Positions 7,847 through 16,046 of a stretch of 44,405 nt of DNA are shown here, in pieces. Positions within the stretch are counted from its first letter, which is position 1. Each line of letters starts with the position of its first letter. The translations under genes were made by a program, and so were the position numbers. The DNA comes from an uncultured Eubacteriales bacterium (GTDB taxonomy: Bacteria > Bacillota > Clostridia > Oscillospirales > CAG-272), in NCBI GenBank assembly GCA_934481515.1, contig CAKSPO010000016.1:1-44405 (forward strand), read 5' to 3'. The notes under the pieces are model-generated. The model did no database searches, was not told where the DNA came from, and worked only from the letters and a program-made list of their open reading frames with translations.

Positions 7847-8306
7847 AGCGCGGATGCGTCTGGCGCTTGCGGAAGCGAAGCTGGCAGAGGATCGCGGCGA
7901 GGTTCCGGTGGGAGCGGTCATTTTCCGGAACGGGAAGCTGATCTGCCGTGCACACAACCGCTGTGAAGAGCTTCGGGACGCAACGGCACATGCAGAGCTT
8001 TTGGCAATCCGGGAAGCCAGCCGGCTCTTGGGTTCCAAACGGCTTTGCGACTGCATTTTGTATGTCACGATGGAGCCGTGTCCGATGTGTACCGGCGGCG
8101 CGGTGCTTTCCAGGATCGGAAAAATTGTATTCGGTGTGAAGGATCCGCGCGCGGGCGCCTGCGGAAGCCTTCTCTGTCTTCCGTCCTATCCTCTGGAGTG
8201 CACGCCGAAGGTGGAGGGCGGAGTGCTTGCCGAGGAATCGGCGGCGCTGTTGCGCAGATTTTTTCTTGCCAGAAGAAACGGGCAGAAAAAGGGTGGTGTC
8301 CTGTAA
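7827..8306 (+). CDS. tadA: tRNA-specific adenosine deaminase
   Basis: TadA converts the wobble adenosine A34 of tRNA-Arg(ACG) to inosine, which is normally essential for decoding CGN codons. The 159-residue protein has the zinc-dependent cytidine/deoxycytidylate deaminase motifs HAE at 55-57 and PCPMC at 84-88, where the Glu shuttles protons and the His and two Cys bind zinc. VPVGAVI, ATAHAEL and MEPCPMCTGA-type context separate it from free-base deaminases. The ATG at 7827 is ten bases after GGAGGAGGTG and lies inside the end of the CPBP gene, so the two are probably translationally coupled. Confidence 0.94.
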   Translation: MADSVDEARMRLALAEAKLAEDRGEVPVGAVIFRNGKLICRAHNRCEELRDATAHAELLAIREASRLLGSKRLCDCILYVTMEPCPMCTGGAVLSRIGKIVFGVKDPRAGACGSLLCLPSYPLECTPKVEGGVLAEESAALLRRFFLARRNGQKKGGVL

Positions 8307-8407
8307 TACCGGGAAGCGTGCTCTTTGCGGCGCAGTGCGATTTGCAAGAGTTGTACGCCTGTTCGTTTGATCAATCCCTTATTAAAGAAAGGATGTGCTT
8401 TTTTCGG

Positions 8408-9481
8408 ATGAAGCAACTCCGGAATCGTTTTTTTTCTCTTTTTTTGTTGATTTGTTTTCTGCTTCCGCTCGGAAGTTCCTGCATTACGGTACAGGATCCG
8501 GTAGAATTGCGGAACCTGAACTGGGCGGTCGGGACAACCCTGCCGGAGGCATCGGATTTTGCGGTCTCTCTGCCGAATGGGGCGGAAATCCGTTACCGGA
8601 CGGCACCGGATGCCACCGCCGTCGGAGAATACACGGTCGCATTGGAGGTCGTTCTGCCGGACGGGAAGTCGCGCTCCTATGAAGCGGTGCTGTCTTTGGT
8701 GGAGGATCGGGAGCCGCCGGTGATTTCCGGCGTTCAGCCTCTGGTTGCTTATATCGGCGGCAGCGGCATTTCTTACCGGAGCGGTGTTACGGTCAGCGAC
8801 AACTGTAACGGTTCCGTTTCGCTGGAGGTGGATACGTCCGGCGTCAATCTCCGGGAAGAGGGAAGCTACACGGTATTTTACACCGCCACCGATCATGCGG
8901 GAAACCGGACGACGGTTTCGACAACGGTTTCGGTTTACCGCTCGCAAATTACCGAGGAAATGCTTTACGTACGGCTGGATCCGTTGATTGCAGAAATCAC
9001 AGAACCCGGCATGACGCGTGAAGAGCAGCTCCGCGCGGTCTACAATTTCGTTTACGAAAGGATTGCCTACACCAACCAGTCGGACAAGAGCAGCTGGGTT
9101 CGCGCCGCCTATGAGGGTCTGGAAAGCGGAAAAGGGGACTGCTACACCTATTTTGCACTGGCAAAGGCATTTTTGGTTCGTCTCGGCATTCCGAACCTGG
9201 ATGTGGAGCGTTCGGAAAAGGTTGCCGCACAGGTCGGAGAGCGGCATTACTGGAGTATGGTGAATCTCGGCACGGAAGCGTCTCCGCAATGGTATCATTT
9301 TGACTGTTGCCACCTGGCGGACATGCTCCGCCCCTGGGGGTGCCTTATGACGGATGCGCAACTGCGCACCTACAGCCGTTCCAGAATCAACGAGGACGGC
9401 GTTTCGGATTACTTCTACAGCTATGACAAAGAAAAATATCCGTCCAGTGCCGAGCGGGTTCTGACGAAAATTGACTGGTAA
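8408..9481 (+). CDS. Transglutaminase-like probable lipoprotein with Ig-like domain
   Basis: A 357-residue exported protein. Residues 1-24 form a signal peptide (KQLRNR, then a Phe/Leu/Ile core) ending at LGSSC, a plausible but non-ideal lipobox with Cys25. An Ig-like or HYR/DUF5011-type beta domain spans about 100-177 (VSDNCNGSV, GSYTVFYTATDHAGN). A transglutaminase-like cysteine-protease fold follows with Cys245 (KGDCYTYFALAKAF), His280 (ERHYWSMV) and Asp299 (YHFDCC), so a complete Cys-His-Asp triad is visible. Such extracytoplasmic proteins may cross-link, cut or deamidate surface proteins or peptidoglycan peptides; which one applies here is unknown. The ATG at 8408 starts exactly at the signal peptide; an ATG at 8393 is in frame but abuts the likely ribosome site. 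Confidence 0.8.
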   Translation: MKQLRNRFFSLFLLICFLLPLGSSCITVQDPVELRNLNWAVGTTLPEASDFAVSLPNGAEIRYRTAPDATAVGEYTVALEVVLPDGKSRSYEAVLSLVEDREPPVISGVQPLVAYIGGSGISYRSGVTVSDNCNGSVSLEVDTSGVNLREEGSYTVFYTATDHAGNRTTVSTTVSVYRSQITEEMLYVRLDPLIAEITEPGMTREEQLRAVYNFVYERIAYTNQSDKSSWVRAAYEGLESGKGDCYTYFALAKAFLVRLGIPNLDVERSEKVAAQVGERHYWSMVNLGTEASPQWYHFDCCHLADMLRPWGCLMTDAQLRTYSRSRINEDGVSDYFYSYDKEKYPSSAERVLTKIDW

Positions 9482-9537
9482 AAAACCGGTGCGGAATCCG
9501 GCTGCACTGCCGCGGAGACAAAAGCGGGGGAATAAAA

Positions 9538-11049
9538 ATGCAGACAAATATATTGGAATATCTGGAGCAGACGGCAAGCCGTCTGCCGCAAAAGCTTGCC
9601 TTTTCGGACGGAACGGACGGGCTGACCTTTTCGGAGCTTTCTGCGCTGGCACGCTCCGTCGGCTCCTCACTCCTGCGTCGCGGGGTCGGCAGGCACCGGG
9701 CGGTTGCCATTCTGATGGATAAACATCCGAGGGAAATTGCCGCGTTCTTCGGTTGTGTCTATGCGGGTGCCTTTTATGTTCCGATCGACCCGGAAATGCC
9801 GCGGAAGCGGATGGAAAGCATCCTGAAAAGTGTGGATGCGCCGATTCTGATTGCGGATGAGAAGAGAGAAGCGTTGGCGCGGGAGCTGTCCTTCGGCGGC
9901 GGGGTGGTTCCGTTCCGGGAACTTGCAGAAGCTCCGGAGGATGCGGAAGCGCTCCGGCAGGTACGGGCGGTGCAGATTGACACCGACCCGATTTATATTG
10001 TGTTCACCTCCGGTTCCACGGGAGTTCCGAAGGGCGTGGTCGCCTGCCACCGCTCGGTGCTGGACTACACGGAGGCGCTTTCCTCGGCACTCGGATTTTC
10101 GGAGGACACGGTCTTTGCCAACCAGACACCTCTGTTTTTCGATGCGCCGCTCAAGGAGCTGATGCCGGTCATCAAATTCGGTGCAACCGCCTATCTGGTT
10201 CCGAAAATCTGTTTTTCGTTCCCGATGATGCTCTGTGATTTTCTCAACCGGCATCATGTGAATACGATCTGCTGGGTGGTTTCCGCACTGACAATGATCT
10301 CCTCCATGGGACTGCTTCAGAAAAATCCGCCGCGGGAGCTTCGCACGATCGCGTTCGGAAGCGAGGTGTTTCCGCTCCGGCAATATCAGTTGTGGCGCGA
10401 TGCGTTTCCGGAAGCCCGTTTTTTCAATCTTTACGGTCCGACGGAAGCCACGGGAATGTCCTGCTATTGGGAAGCGAAAAGGGAGCTTGACGACGGGGAA
10501 CCGATTCCGGTCGGCGCGCCGTTCCGCAATACGGAGGTGCTTCTGATCTCGGAAAACGGGCAGGAATGTGCCCTTGGGGAGACCGGGGAAATTTATCTGC
10601 GCGGTACCTGTGTGACGCTTGGTTACTACAACAATCCGGAGAAAACGGCGGAGGCGTTTGTGCAGAATCCGTTGCAGTCCGCCTATCCGGAGACTGTTTA
10701 CCGGACGGGGGATCTTGCCTACCGGAATGCGCACGGGGAGCTGGTGTTTGTCTGTCGGAAGGATGCGCAGATCAAGCACATGGGACACCGGATCGAGCTG
10801 GGCGAAATTGAAGCTGCAGCGGACATTTCCCCCAAGGTCAGCCGTTCGTGCTGTGTTTACGACGCGGAAAATAAAAAAATTCTTTTGTACTATACGGGAA
10901 GCATCGCGGAGGAAGTGCTCCTCTCCTTTTTGCGGGACTATCTGCCGCGTTATATGCTCCCGGCAAAATGCATCCGTCTGGATCGGATGCCGCTGATGCC
11001 GAACGGGAAGCTGGATCGGAAAGCGTTGGCGCAAAAAGAAAACGGTTGA
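9538..11049 (+). CDS. Stand-alone amino-acid adenylation (NRPS A-domain/DltA-like) enzyme
   Basis: A 503-residue member of the AMP-forming acyl/aminoacyl ligase superfamily. Core motifs appear in order: the P-loop FTSGSTGVPKG at 156-166, NLYGPTEATG near 298, YRTGDLAYRN near 386, a hinge region DAQIKHMGHRIELGEIE, and the catalytic C-terminal Lys in NGKLDRKAL near 490. This pattern fits NRPS adenylation domains and DltA (D-alanine--carrier ligase). No carrier-protein, condensation or thioesterase domain is attached, and no dltB, dltC or dltD is nearby, so a simple teichoic-acid alanylation operon is not supported. It lies 56 bases after the transglutaminase-like gene on the same strand. The activated acid is unknown. 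Confidence 0.82.
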   Translation: MQTNILEYLEQTASRLPQKLAFSDGTDGLTFSELSALARSVGSSLLRRGVGRHRAVAILMDKHPREIAAFFGCVYAGAFYVPIDPEMPRKRMESILKSVDAPILIADEKREALARELSFGGGVVPFRELAEAPEDAEALRQVRAVQIDTDPIYIVFTSGSTGVPKGVVACHRSVLDYTEALSSALGFSEDTVFANQTPLFFDAPLKELMPVIKFGATAYLVPKICFSFPMMLCDFLNRHHVNTICWVVSALTMISSMGLLQKNPPRELRTIAFGSEVFPLRQYQLWRDAFPEARFFNLYGPTEATGMSCYWEAKRELDDGEPIPVGAPFRNTEVLLISENGQECALGETGEIYLRGTCVTLGYYNNPEKTAEAFVQNPLQSAYPETVYRTGDLAYRNAHGELVFVCRKDAQIKHMGHRIELGEIEAAADISPKVSRSCCVYDAENKKILLYYTGSIAEEVLLSFLRDYLPRYMLPAKCIRLDRMPLMPNGKLDRKALAQKENG

Positions 11050-11082
11050 CGCTTTCTTCACCGGTTTGTCACCGAAAACCAA

Positions 11083-11111
11083 TTGACAACGGCATTTTTT
11101 TGTGGTATACT
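11083..11111 (+). promoter_or_regulatory. Sigma-A type promoter for asnS
   Basis: TTGACA (11083-11088), a 17-bp spacer and TATACT (11106-11111). The leader is only about 45 bases, too short for a T-box. Confidence 0.8.
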
Positions 11112-11162
11112 AATTTCGGAAAAAAGCGGAAGTCTTTTCCGCAAAGTGAGGTTGACTGAGAA

Positions 11163-12557
11163 ATGAAAAGAGAACTGGTCAGAAGTATTTACGCGGATGC
11201 CGCCGCGTTTGACGGAAAAGAGATCACCGTCGGCGGTTGGGCAAGAAGCATCCGTGACAGCAAAGCGTTCGGTTTTATTGATTTGTATGACGGCAGCTGC
11301 TTCAAAACCATGCAGGTGGTTTTTGAGCGCGACCGGATTCCGAATTATGACGAAATCGCCAAGCTGAATGTCGGTTCTGCCGTGGTAGTACGCGGAACGG
11401 TGGTATTGACGCCGGAAATGAAGCAGCCGTTTGAGCTGAAGGCATCGGAGATTTCAGTGGAGGGAGCTTCCACGCCGGATTACCCCTTGCAGAAAAAGCG
11501 GCACACGGTGGAATATCTGCGGGAGCAGGCATACCTCAGACCAAGAACCAATCTCTTCTCCGCGGTTTTCCGCGTACGGAGTGAGGTCGCCTATGCCATT
11601 CACTCCTTCTTCCATGATCGCGGTTTTGTTTACGTTCACACACCGCTGATTACCGGTTCCGACTGCGAGGGTGCGGGGGAAATGTTCCGGGTCACGACGC
11701 TGGATCTTGCAAATCCGCCGCGTCTTGAGGACGGATCGGTTGATTGGTCGAAGGATTTCTTCGGCAAGAGCACCAATCTGACGGTCTCCGGTCAGCTGGA
11801 GGGGGAAACCTTTGCCATGGCGTTCGGAAACATTTACACCTTCGGTCCCACATTCCGGGCGGAGAATTCCAACACTGCACGGCATGCCGCAGAGTTCTGG
11901 ATGATTGAGCCGGAAATTGCTTTTGCGGATCTTGACGACAATATGCAATTGGCGTGGGATATGATCCAGTATATCATCCGCCATGTTCTGACCGCGTGCG
12001 CACAGGAGATTGATTTTTTCAACAGTTTTGTGGACAAAACGCTGAAGGAGCGGCTGACTGCGCTGGCGCAGAGCGATTATCAGAAGGTCACTTACACGGA
12101 AGCCATTGCGCTTTTGAAAAAGAGCGGTGCGGAATTCAAGTATCCGGTGGAATGGGGTTGTGATCTGCAGACCGAGCATGAGCGTTATTTGACCGAGCAG
12201 GTATTCGGAAAGCCGGTCTTTGTCATTGATTATCCGAAGGAAATCAAGTCCTTCTATATGCGGCTCAACGATGACGGAAAAACCGTTGCCGCAATGGATC
12301 TTCTGGTTCCCGGTGTCGGGGAAATCATCGGCGGAAGTCAGAGAGAAGAACGTCTGGATGTGCTTCTCGCCCGGATGGCGGAGTGCCATCTGAAAGAAGA
12401 GGACTACTGGTGGTATGTCAACCTCCGGAAATACGGCGGCACCAAGCACGCCGGCTATGGTCTCGGCTTTGAGCGGATTATCATGTATCTGACCGGGGTT
12501 TCCAACATCCGCGATGTGATTCCCTATCCGCGCACGGTCGGAAATGCGGAATACTGA
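11163..12557 (+). CDS. asnS: Asparaginyl-tRNA synthetase
   Basis: AsnS joins asparagine to tRNA-Asn using ATP. The 464-residue class IIb enzyme has an N-terminal OB-fold anticodon-binding domain (VGGWARSIRDSKAFGFIDL) and a class II core with motif 2 FRAENSNTARHAAEFWMIEPE-like residues (given only in part: FRAENSNT, EFWMIEPE). Motif 3 is GYGLGFERIIMYLTG near the C terminus. The SDCEGAGEMF segment is typical of AsnRS rather than AspRS. Its presence means asparagine can be charged directly, without relying only on the GatCAB amidotransferase route. The start follows GTGAGGT by ten bases. Confidence 0.96.
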   Translation: MKRELVRSIYADAAAFDGKEITVGGWARSIRDSKAFGFIDLYDGSCFKTMQVVFERDRIPNYDEIAKLNVGSAVVVRGTVVLTPEMKQPFELKASEISVEGASTPDYPLQKKRHTVEYLREQAYLRPRTNLFSAVFRVRSEVAYAIHSFFHDRGFVYVHTPLITGSDCEGAGEMFRVTTLDLANPPRLEDGSVDWSKDFFGKSTNLTVSGQLEGETFAMAFGNIYTFGPTFRAENSNTARHAAEFWMIEPEIAFADLDDNMQLAWDMIQYIIRHVLTACAQEIDFFNSFVDKTLKERLTALAQSDYQKVTYTEAIALLKKSGAEFKYPVEWGCDLQTEHERYLTEQVFGKPVFVIDYPKEIKSFYMRLNDDGKTVAAMDLLVPGVGEIIGGSQREERLDVLLARMAECHLKEEDYWWYVNLRKYGGTKHAGYGLGFERIIMYLTGVSNIRDVIPYPRTVGNAEY

Positions 12558-12642
12558 GAATGATCACCGCTTTGGAATCGGTCTGACAGAGTTTTGATTG
12601 AATTGAGCCGATCGGTCGGCGTCTTGAATCAAACATGGCTAA

Positions 12643-12670
12643 CAAACACCGGGGAAAACTCCGGTGTTTG
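12643..12670 (+). terminator. Hairpin after asnS, terminator-like but without a T run
   Basis: A perfect 10-bp stem CAAACACCGG (12643-12652) with CCGGTGTTTG (12661-12670) lies between asnS and the next gene. No U-tract follows, so it may be a weak terminator or a processing or leader structure of the downstream gene. Confidence 0.45.
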
Positions 12671-12723
12671 CTATGCAAATTCATATTCTATATCAAACAG
12701 CTTTCAGGGAAAGGAAATTACTT

Positions 12724-14139
12724 ATGAATTGTGATATTGTGATTGTCGGTGCGGGTCCTGCCGGAATTTTTACGGCTCTGGAAATGCTGCGCCACGGTAC
12801 GCGGCAGCGGATTGTAATTGTCGAAAAGGGAAATCCAGTGGAAAAGCGGTTTTGTCCGAAGGCAAAAACCGGGCACTGCATGAACTGCAAACCTTATTGT
12901 CATATTACGACCGGGTTTTCCGGTGCCGGGGCATTTTCGGACGGAAAGCTCTCGCTCAGCTGTGAGGTAGGGGGAGACCTGCCGCAATTGCTCGGAACGG
13001 ACTTTGTACAGTCCGTCACCGATTATACGGATACCATCTATCTGGATTTCGGTGCAGATACGCATGTGGAAGGCGCGGAAATCACGGAAGAGGTCAAAGA
13101 AATCCGGAAACGTGCCATCCGTGCCGGGTTGAAGCTGGTAGACTGTCCGATCCGCCATATCGGTACCGAAAAAGCGCACAAACTTTACGGCGACATTGAA
13201 AAATACCTGTTGGAGCACGGAGTGGAGCTGTATTTCGGCTATGAATGCAACAATCTGATTCTGGACGGAAACAAGTGTCTCGGCGTGATTGTGACGCACG
13301 GCGGAGTCAGCGAAGAGATTCGCGCGACGCATACCATCATTGCCACCGGTCGGCGCGGCGCCGACTGGCTGGAAAAGCTGTGCGGGGAACACAACATTGC
13401 GCATCTCCCCGGAACCGTGGATATCGGTGTCCGGGTAGAGGTCCGGAATGAGGTCATGGAGAAGGTCAACAAGGTGCTGTATGAGTCCAAGCTCATCGGA
13501 TACCCGGCACCGTTCAAAAACAAGGTGCGCACCTTCTGCCAGAATCCCGGCGGTTTTGTCAGTCAGGAAAACTACGACAACGACCTTGCGGTGGTCAACG
13601 GTCATTCCTACAAGGAGAAAAAGTCTGACAACACCAACCTTGCAATCCTTTGCTCCCACAACTTCTCGGTTCCGTTCAATCAGCCGATTGAATACGCACA
13701 GAAGGTCGGGGAACTGACCAATATGCTGGGTGCCGGTCACATTCTTGTTCAGCGCTTCGGGGACATTCTGGACGGAAAAAGGACGTGGGAAAAGGAGCTT
13801 TCGCAATCCAATGTCAAGCCGACATTGCCGGATGCAGTTGCCGGGGATATTACCGCCGCAATGCCGTACCGCGCAATGACGAATATTATCAATTTCATTC
13901 AGGCGATGGATCAGGTGGTTCCGGGATTTGCATCCTATGAAACGCTTCTGTATTCACCGGAGCTGAAGTTCTACAGCAACCGGGTCAAGATGGACAACCG
14001 GCTGAATACCAACGTTGCGGGACTTCACTGCCTTGGAGACTCCAGCGGATGGACGCGCGGACTGATGATGGCATCCGCGATGGGTGTGGTCATGGGACGG
14101 ATTCTGAGCGAAGAGGAAGCGGCAATAAACGAAAAGTGA
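12724..14139 (+). CDS. FAD-dependent oxidoreductase of the COG2509 type
   Basis: A 471-residue flavoprotein. The dinucleotide-binding GAGPAG motif is at 9-14, within DIVIVGAGPAG, and a second FAD contact appears in IIATGRRGADWL near 215. The C-terminal portion ends with LGDSSGWTRGLMMASAMGVVMGR, typical of this uncharacterised family (written here only in part: GDSSGWTRG). A cysteine cluster C44-x7-C52-x2-C55-x3-C59 precedes FSGAGAFSDGK; it is characteristic of the family and may bind metal or be redox active. The reaction is unknown; the fold implies substrate reduction or dehydrogenation with bound FAD. The ATG at 12724 follows AAGGAAA. It has its own strong terminator. Confidence 0.82.
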   Translation: MNCDIVIVGAGPAGIFTALEMLRHGTRQRIVIVEKGNPVEKRFCPKAKTGHCMNCKPYCHITTGFSGAGAFSDGKLSLSCEVGGDLPQLLGTDFVQSVTDYTDTIYLDFGADTHVEGAEITEEVKEIRKRAIRAGLKLVDCPIRHIGTEKAHKLYGDIEKYLLEHGVELYFGYECNNLILDGNKCLGVIVTHGGVSEEIRATHTIIATGRRGADWLEKLCGEHNIAHLPGTVDIGVRVEVRNEVMEKVNKVLYESKLIGYPAPFKNKVRTFCQNPGGFVSQENYDNDLAVVNGHSYKEKKSDNTNLAILCSHNFSVPFNQPIEYAQKVGELTNMLGAGHILVQRFGDILDGKRTWEKELSQSNVKPTLPDAVAGDITAAMPYRAMTNIINFIQAMDQVVPGFASYETLLYSPELKFYSNRVKMDNRLNTNVAGLHCLGDSSGWTRGLMMASAMGVVMGRILSEEEAAINEK

Positions 14140-14154
14140 CAGGCCAAAAGTGCC

Positions 14155-14191
14155 AGCCCTGCCGGGAATTTCCCGGCAGGGCTGATCTTTT
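14155..14191 (+). terminator. Intrinsic terminator after the flavoprotein gene
   Basis: A 13-bp perfect stem AGCCCTGCCGGGA with its complement closes a 3-base loop at 14155-14183, followed by GATCTTTTTA. It begins 15 bases past the stop codon. Confidence 0.9.
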
Positions 14192-14292
14192 TATTTGCCC
14201 GACTCAGACTGACGAATGAGAAGAGAAGTAAAAGCAATTTTTTCGGGGTTTCCGATCCGCAAACACCCGCAAGTTCTCCCATGAAAAGCAGC

Positions 14293-14329
14293 CTGTGCCA
14301 TCGGCTCCTATAGGGAGTCGGTGGCACAG
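14293..14329 (-). terminator. Hairpin downstream of glnS
   Basis: CTGTGCCATCGGCTCC (14293-14308) pairs with GGAGTCGGTGGCACAG (14314-14329), with two G-T pairs. It lies 26 bases past the stop of glnS on the minus strand and is followed there by GCTGCTTTTC, so it is probably the terminator of the MBL-gltX-glnS operon. Confidence 0.6.
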
Positions 14330-14354
14330 ACCGTTTATAAGCTGTCCTTTTCGG

Positions 14355-16022
14355 TTAATTTTTGGGGAAGCTGTCCTTCAGACCAACGATGCGGTTGAAG
14401 GTATTTTCGTTCTTCGTATCCTTGCAGAAATAGCCGAAGCGGACGAACTGGAACTGCTCTCCCGATCTGGCATCGGCAAGCGCCGGCTCAATCTTCGCGT
14501 TCTCCACGACGATCAGAGAGTCCGGATTGATGAAGTCGGTATAATCCTTATCCTCCGGTTTGTCGGATGGATTTTCCAATGTGGTCAGGTTGTTGTACAG
14601 ATGCAGGGTGGCATCCTTTGCATACGCTGCAGAGAGCCAGTGAATGGTGCCCTTGATCTTTCTGCCGTCTGCCGGATTGCCGTTTCCGGTTTCCAGATCC
14701 GCCGTGCAATGAATTTCCGCGATGCTGCCGTCGGCATTTCTGACAACCTCATTGCACCGGACGATATAAGCTCCCATCAGACGCACCTCTCCGTCCGGTT
14801 TCATCCGGAAGAACTTCGGAGGCGGAACCTCGGCAAAGTCGGAGGCATCAATCCAAAGCTCACGGGTAAAGGGCACCTTCCGGGTTCCTGCCGTCTCGTC
14901 CTGCGGGTTGTTGGAAACCTCGAAATATTCGGTCTTGTCGGCAGGGTAATTGGTAACGACGACCTTGACCGGCTTTTCGACGGCAATGCGGCGGGGCGCT
15001 TTGCTGTTCAGCTCCTCCCGCAGGCAGGCTTCCAGCTGACGGATATCCACAAGGCTGTCGGATTTTGCAACACCGGTACGGTTGATGAAATCCAAAATGG
15101 AGGTTGCGGTATACCCGCGGCGGCGCAAGCCGCAAAGGGTCGGCATCCGGGGGTCATCCCAGCCGTCCACAACGCCGCTTTCCACCAGAGTTCTGAGGAA
15201 GCGCTTGGAAAGGACGGTGTAGGTAATATTCAGGCGGGCAAATTCAATCTGGCGGGGGAAGCCGGTGGGATTTCCGGGGATTTCCACGTGGTCGCGTACC
15301 CAGTTGTAAAGCGGGCGGTGAATTTCATATTCCAGAGAACAGAGTGAATGGGTGATGCCTTCCAAAGCATCCTGAATCGGATGTGCGAAGTCGTACATGG
15401 GGAAGATGCACCATTTGGTTCCCTGGCGGTGGTGCTCCACATACTTGATGCGGTAAATGACCGGGTCGCGCATGCAGAAATTACCGGAGGCAAGATCAAT
15501 CTTAGCGCGCAGGGTATATTTTCCCTCCGGAAACTCTCCCGCCTTCATCCGTTCAAACAGATCAAGGCTTTCCTCCACCGGTCGGTCTCTCCACGGAGAA
15601 ACCGCAGGATGGGTCAGATCTCCGCAATATTTGGGATCCCGGAACTCCTCGGCGGAAAGCTCACAGACATAGGCAAGTCCCTTGCGGATGAGTCCTTTTG
15701 CCAGCTCGTAATCGGTTTCAAAATAGTCTGAACCGTAGAAAAAGCGGTCGCCCCAGTCGAAGCCGAGCCAATGAATATCCTCCTTGATGGCATCGACGTA
15801 TTCCGTATCCTCCTTGGCAGGGTTGGTGTCATCCATGCGGAGATTGCAGATGCCGCCGTATTTCCGTGCGGTTCCGAAGTCCACGCAAAGCGCCTTGCAG
15901 TGACCGATATGCAGATACCCGTTCGGCTCCGGAGGGAAGCGGGTATGGATTTTCATTCCGGGATTATTTGCAAGATCTTCGTCGATAAAATCGCTGATAA
16001 AATTCTTTTCCAGTTCTTCCAT
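14355..16022 (-). CDS. glnS: Glutaminyl-tRNA synthetase
   Basis: GlnS attaches glutamine to tRNA-Gln. The 555-residue class I enzyme has RFPPEPNGYLHIGHCKA near residues 28-44 with the HIGH motif, a KMSKS counterpart VLSKR near 245, the MDDTNPAKE segment and C-terminal beta-barrel anticodon domains. The family length is about 550. It is 24 bases downstream of gltX, so both glutamate-type synthetases are transcribed together. Many Firmicutes lack GlnS and use GatCAB with misacylated Glu-tRNA-Gln, so its presence is notable. The start follows AAGGTGCGG. Confidence 0.96.
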   Translation of the reverse strand: MEELEKNFISDFIDEDLANNPGMKIHTRFPPEPNGYLHIGHCKALCVDFGTARKYGGICNLRMDDTNPAKEDTEYVDAIKEDIHWLGFDWGDRFFYGSDYFETDYELAKGLIRKGLAYVCELSAEEFRDPKYCGDLTHPAVSPWRDRPVEESLDLFERMKAGEFPEGKYTLRAKIDLASGNFCMRDPVIYRIKYVEHHRQGTKWCIFPMYDFAHPIQDALEGITHSLCSLEYEIHRPLYNWVRDHVEIPGNPTGFPRQIEFARLNITYTVLSKRFLRTLVESGVVDGWDDPRMPTLCGLRRRGYTATSILDFINRTGVAKSDSLVDIRQLEACLREELNSKAPRRIAVEKPVKVVVTNYPADKTEYFEVSNNPQDETAGTRKVPFTRELWIDASDFAEVPPPKFFRMKPDGEVRLMGAYIVRCNEVVRNADGSIAEIHCTADLETGNGNPADGRKIKGTIHWLSAAYAKDATLHLYNNLTTLENPSDKPEDKDYTDFINPDSLIVVENAKIEPALADARSGEQFQFVRFGYFCKDTKNENTFNRIVGLKDSFPKN

Positions 16023-16046
16023 GGATTAATTTCCGCACCTTTCTTG

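Noticed and set aside
8186..9670. Minus-strand frame of 494 codons
   Set aside because: It covers the transglutaminase-like gene and parts of both its neighbours in antisense, and has no domain or ribosome site.
11041..11162. T-box riboswitch before asnS
   Set aside because: The predicted leader is only about 45 bases and has no specifier or antiterminator structure.
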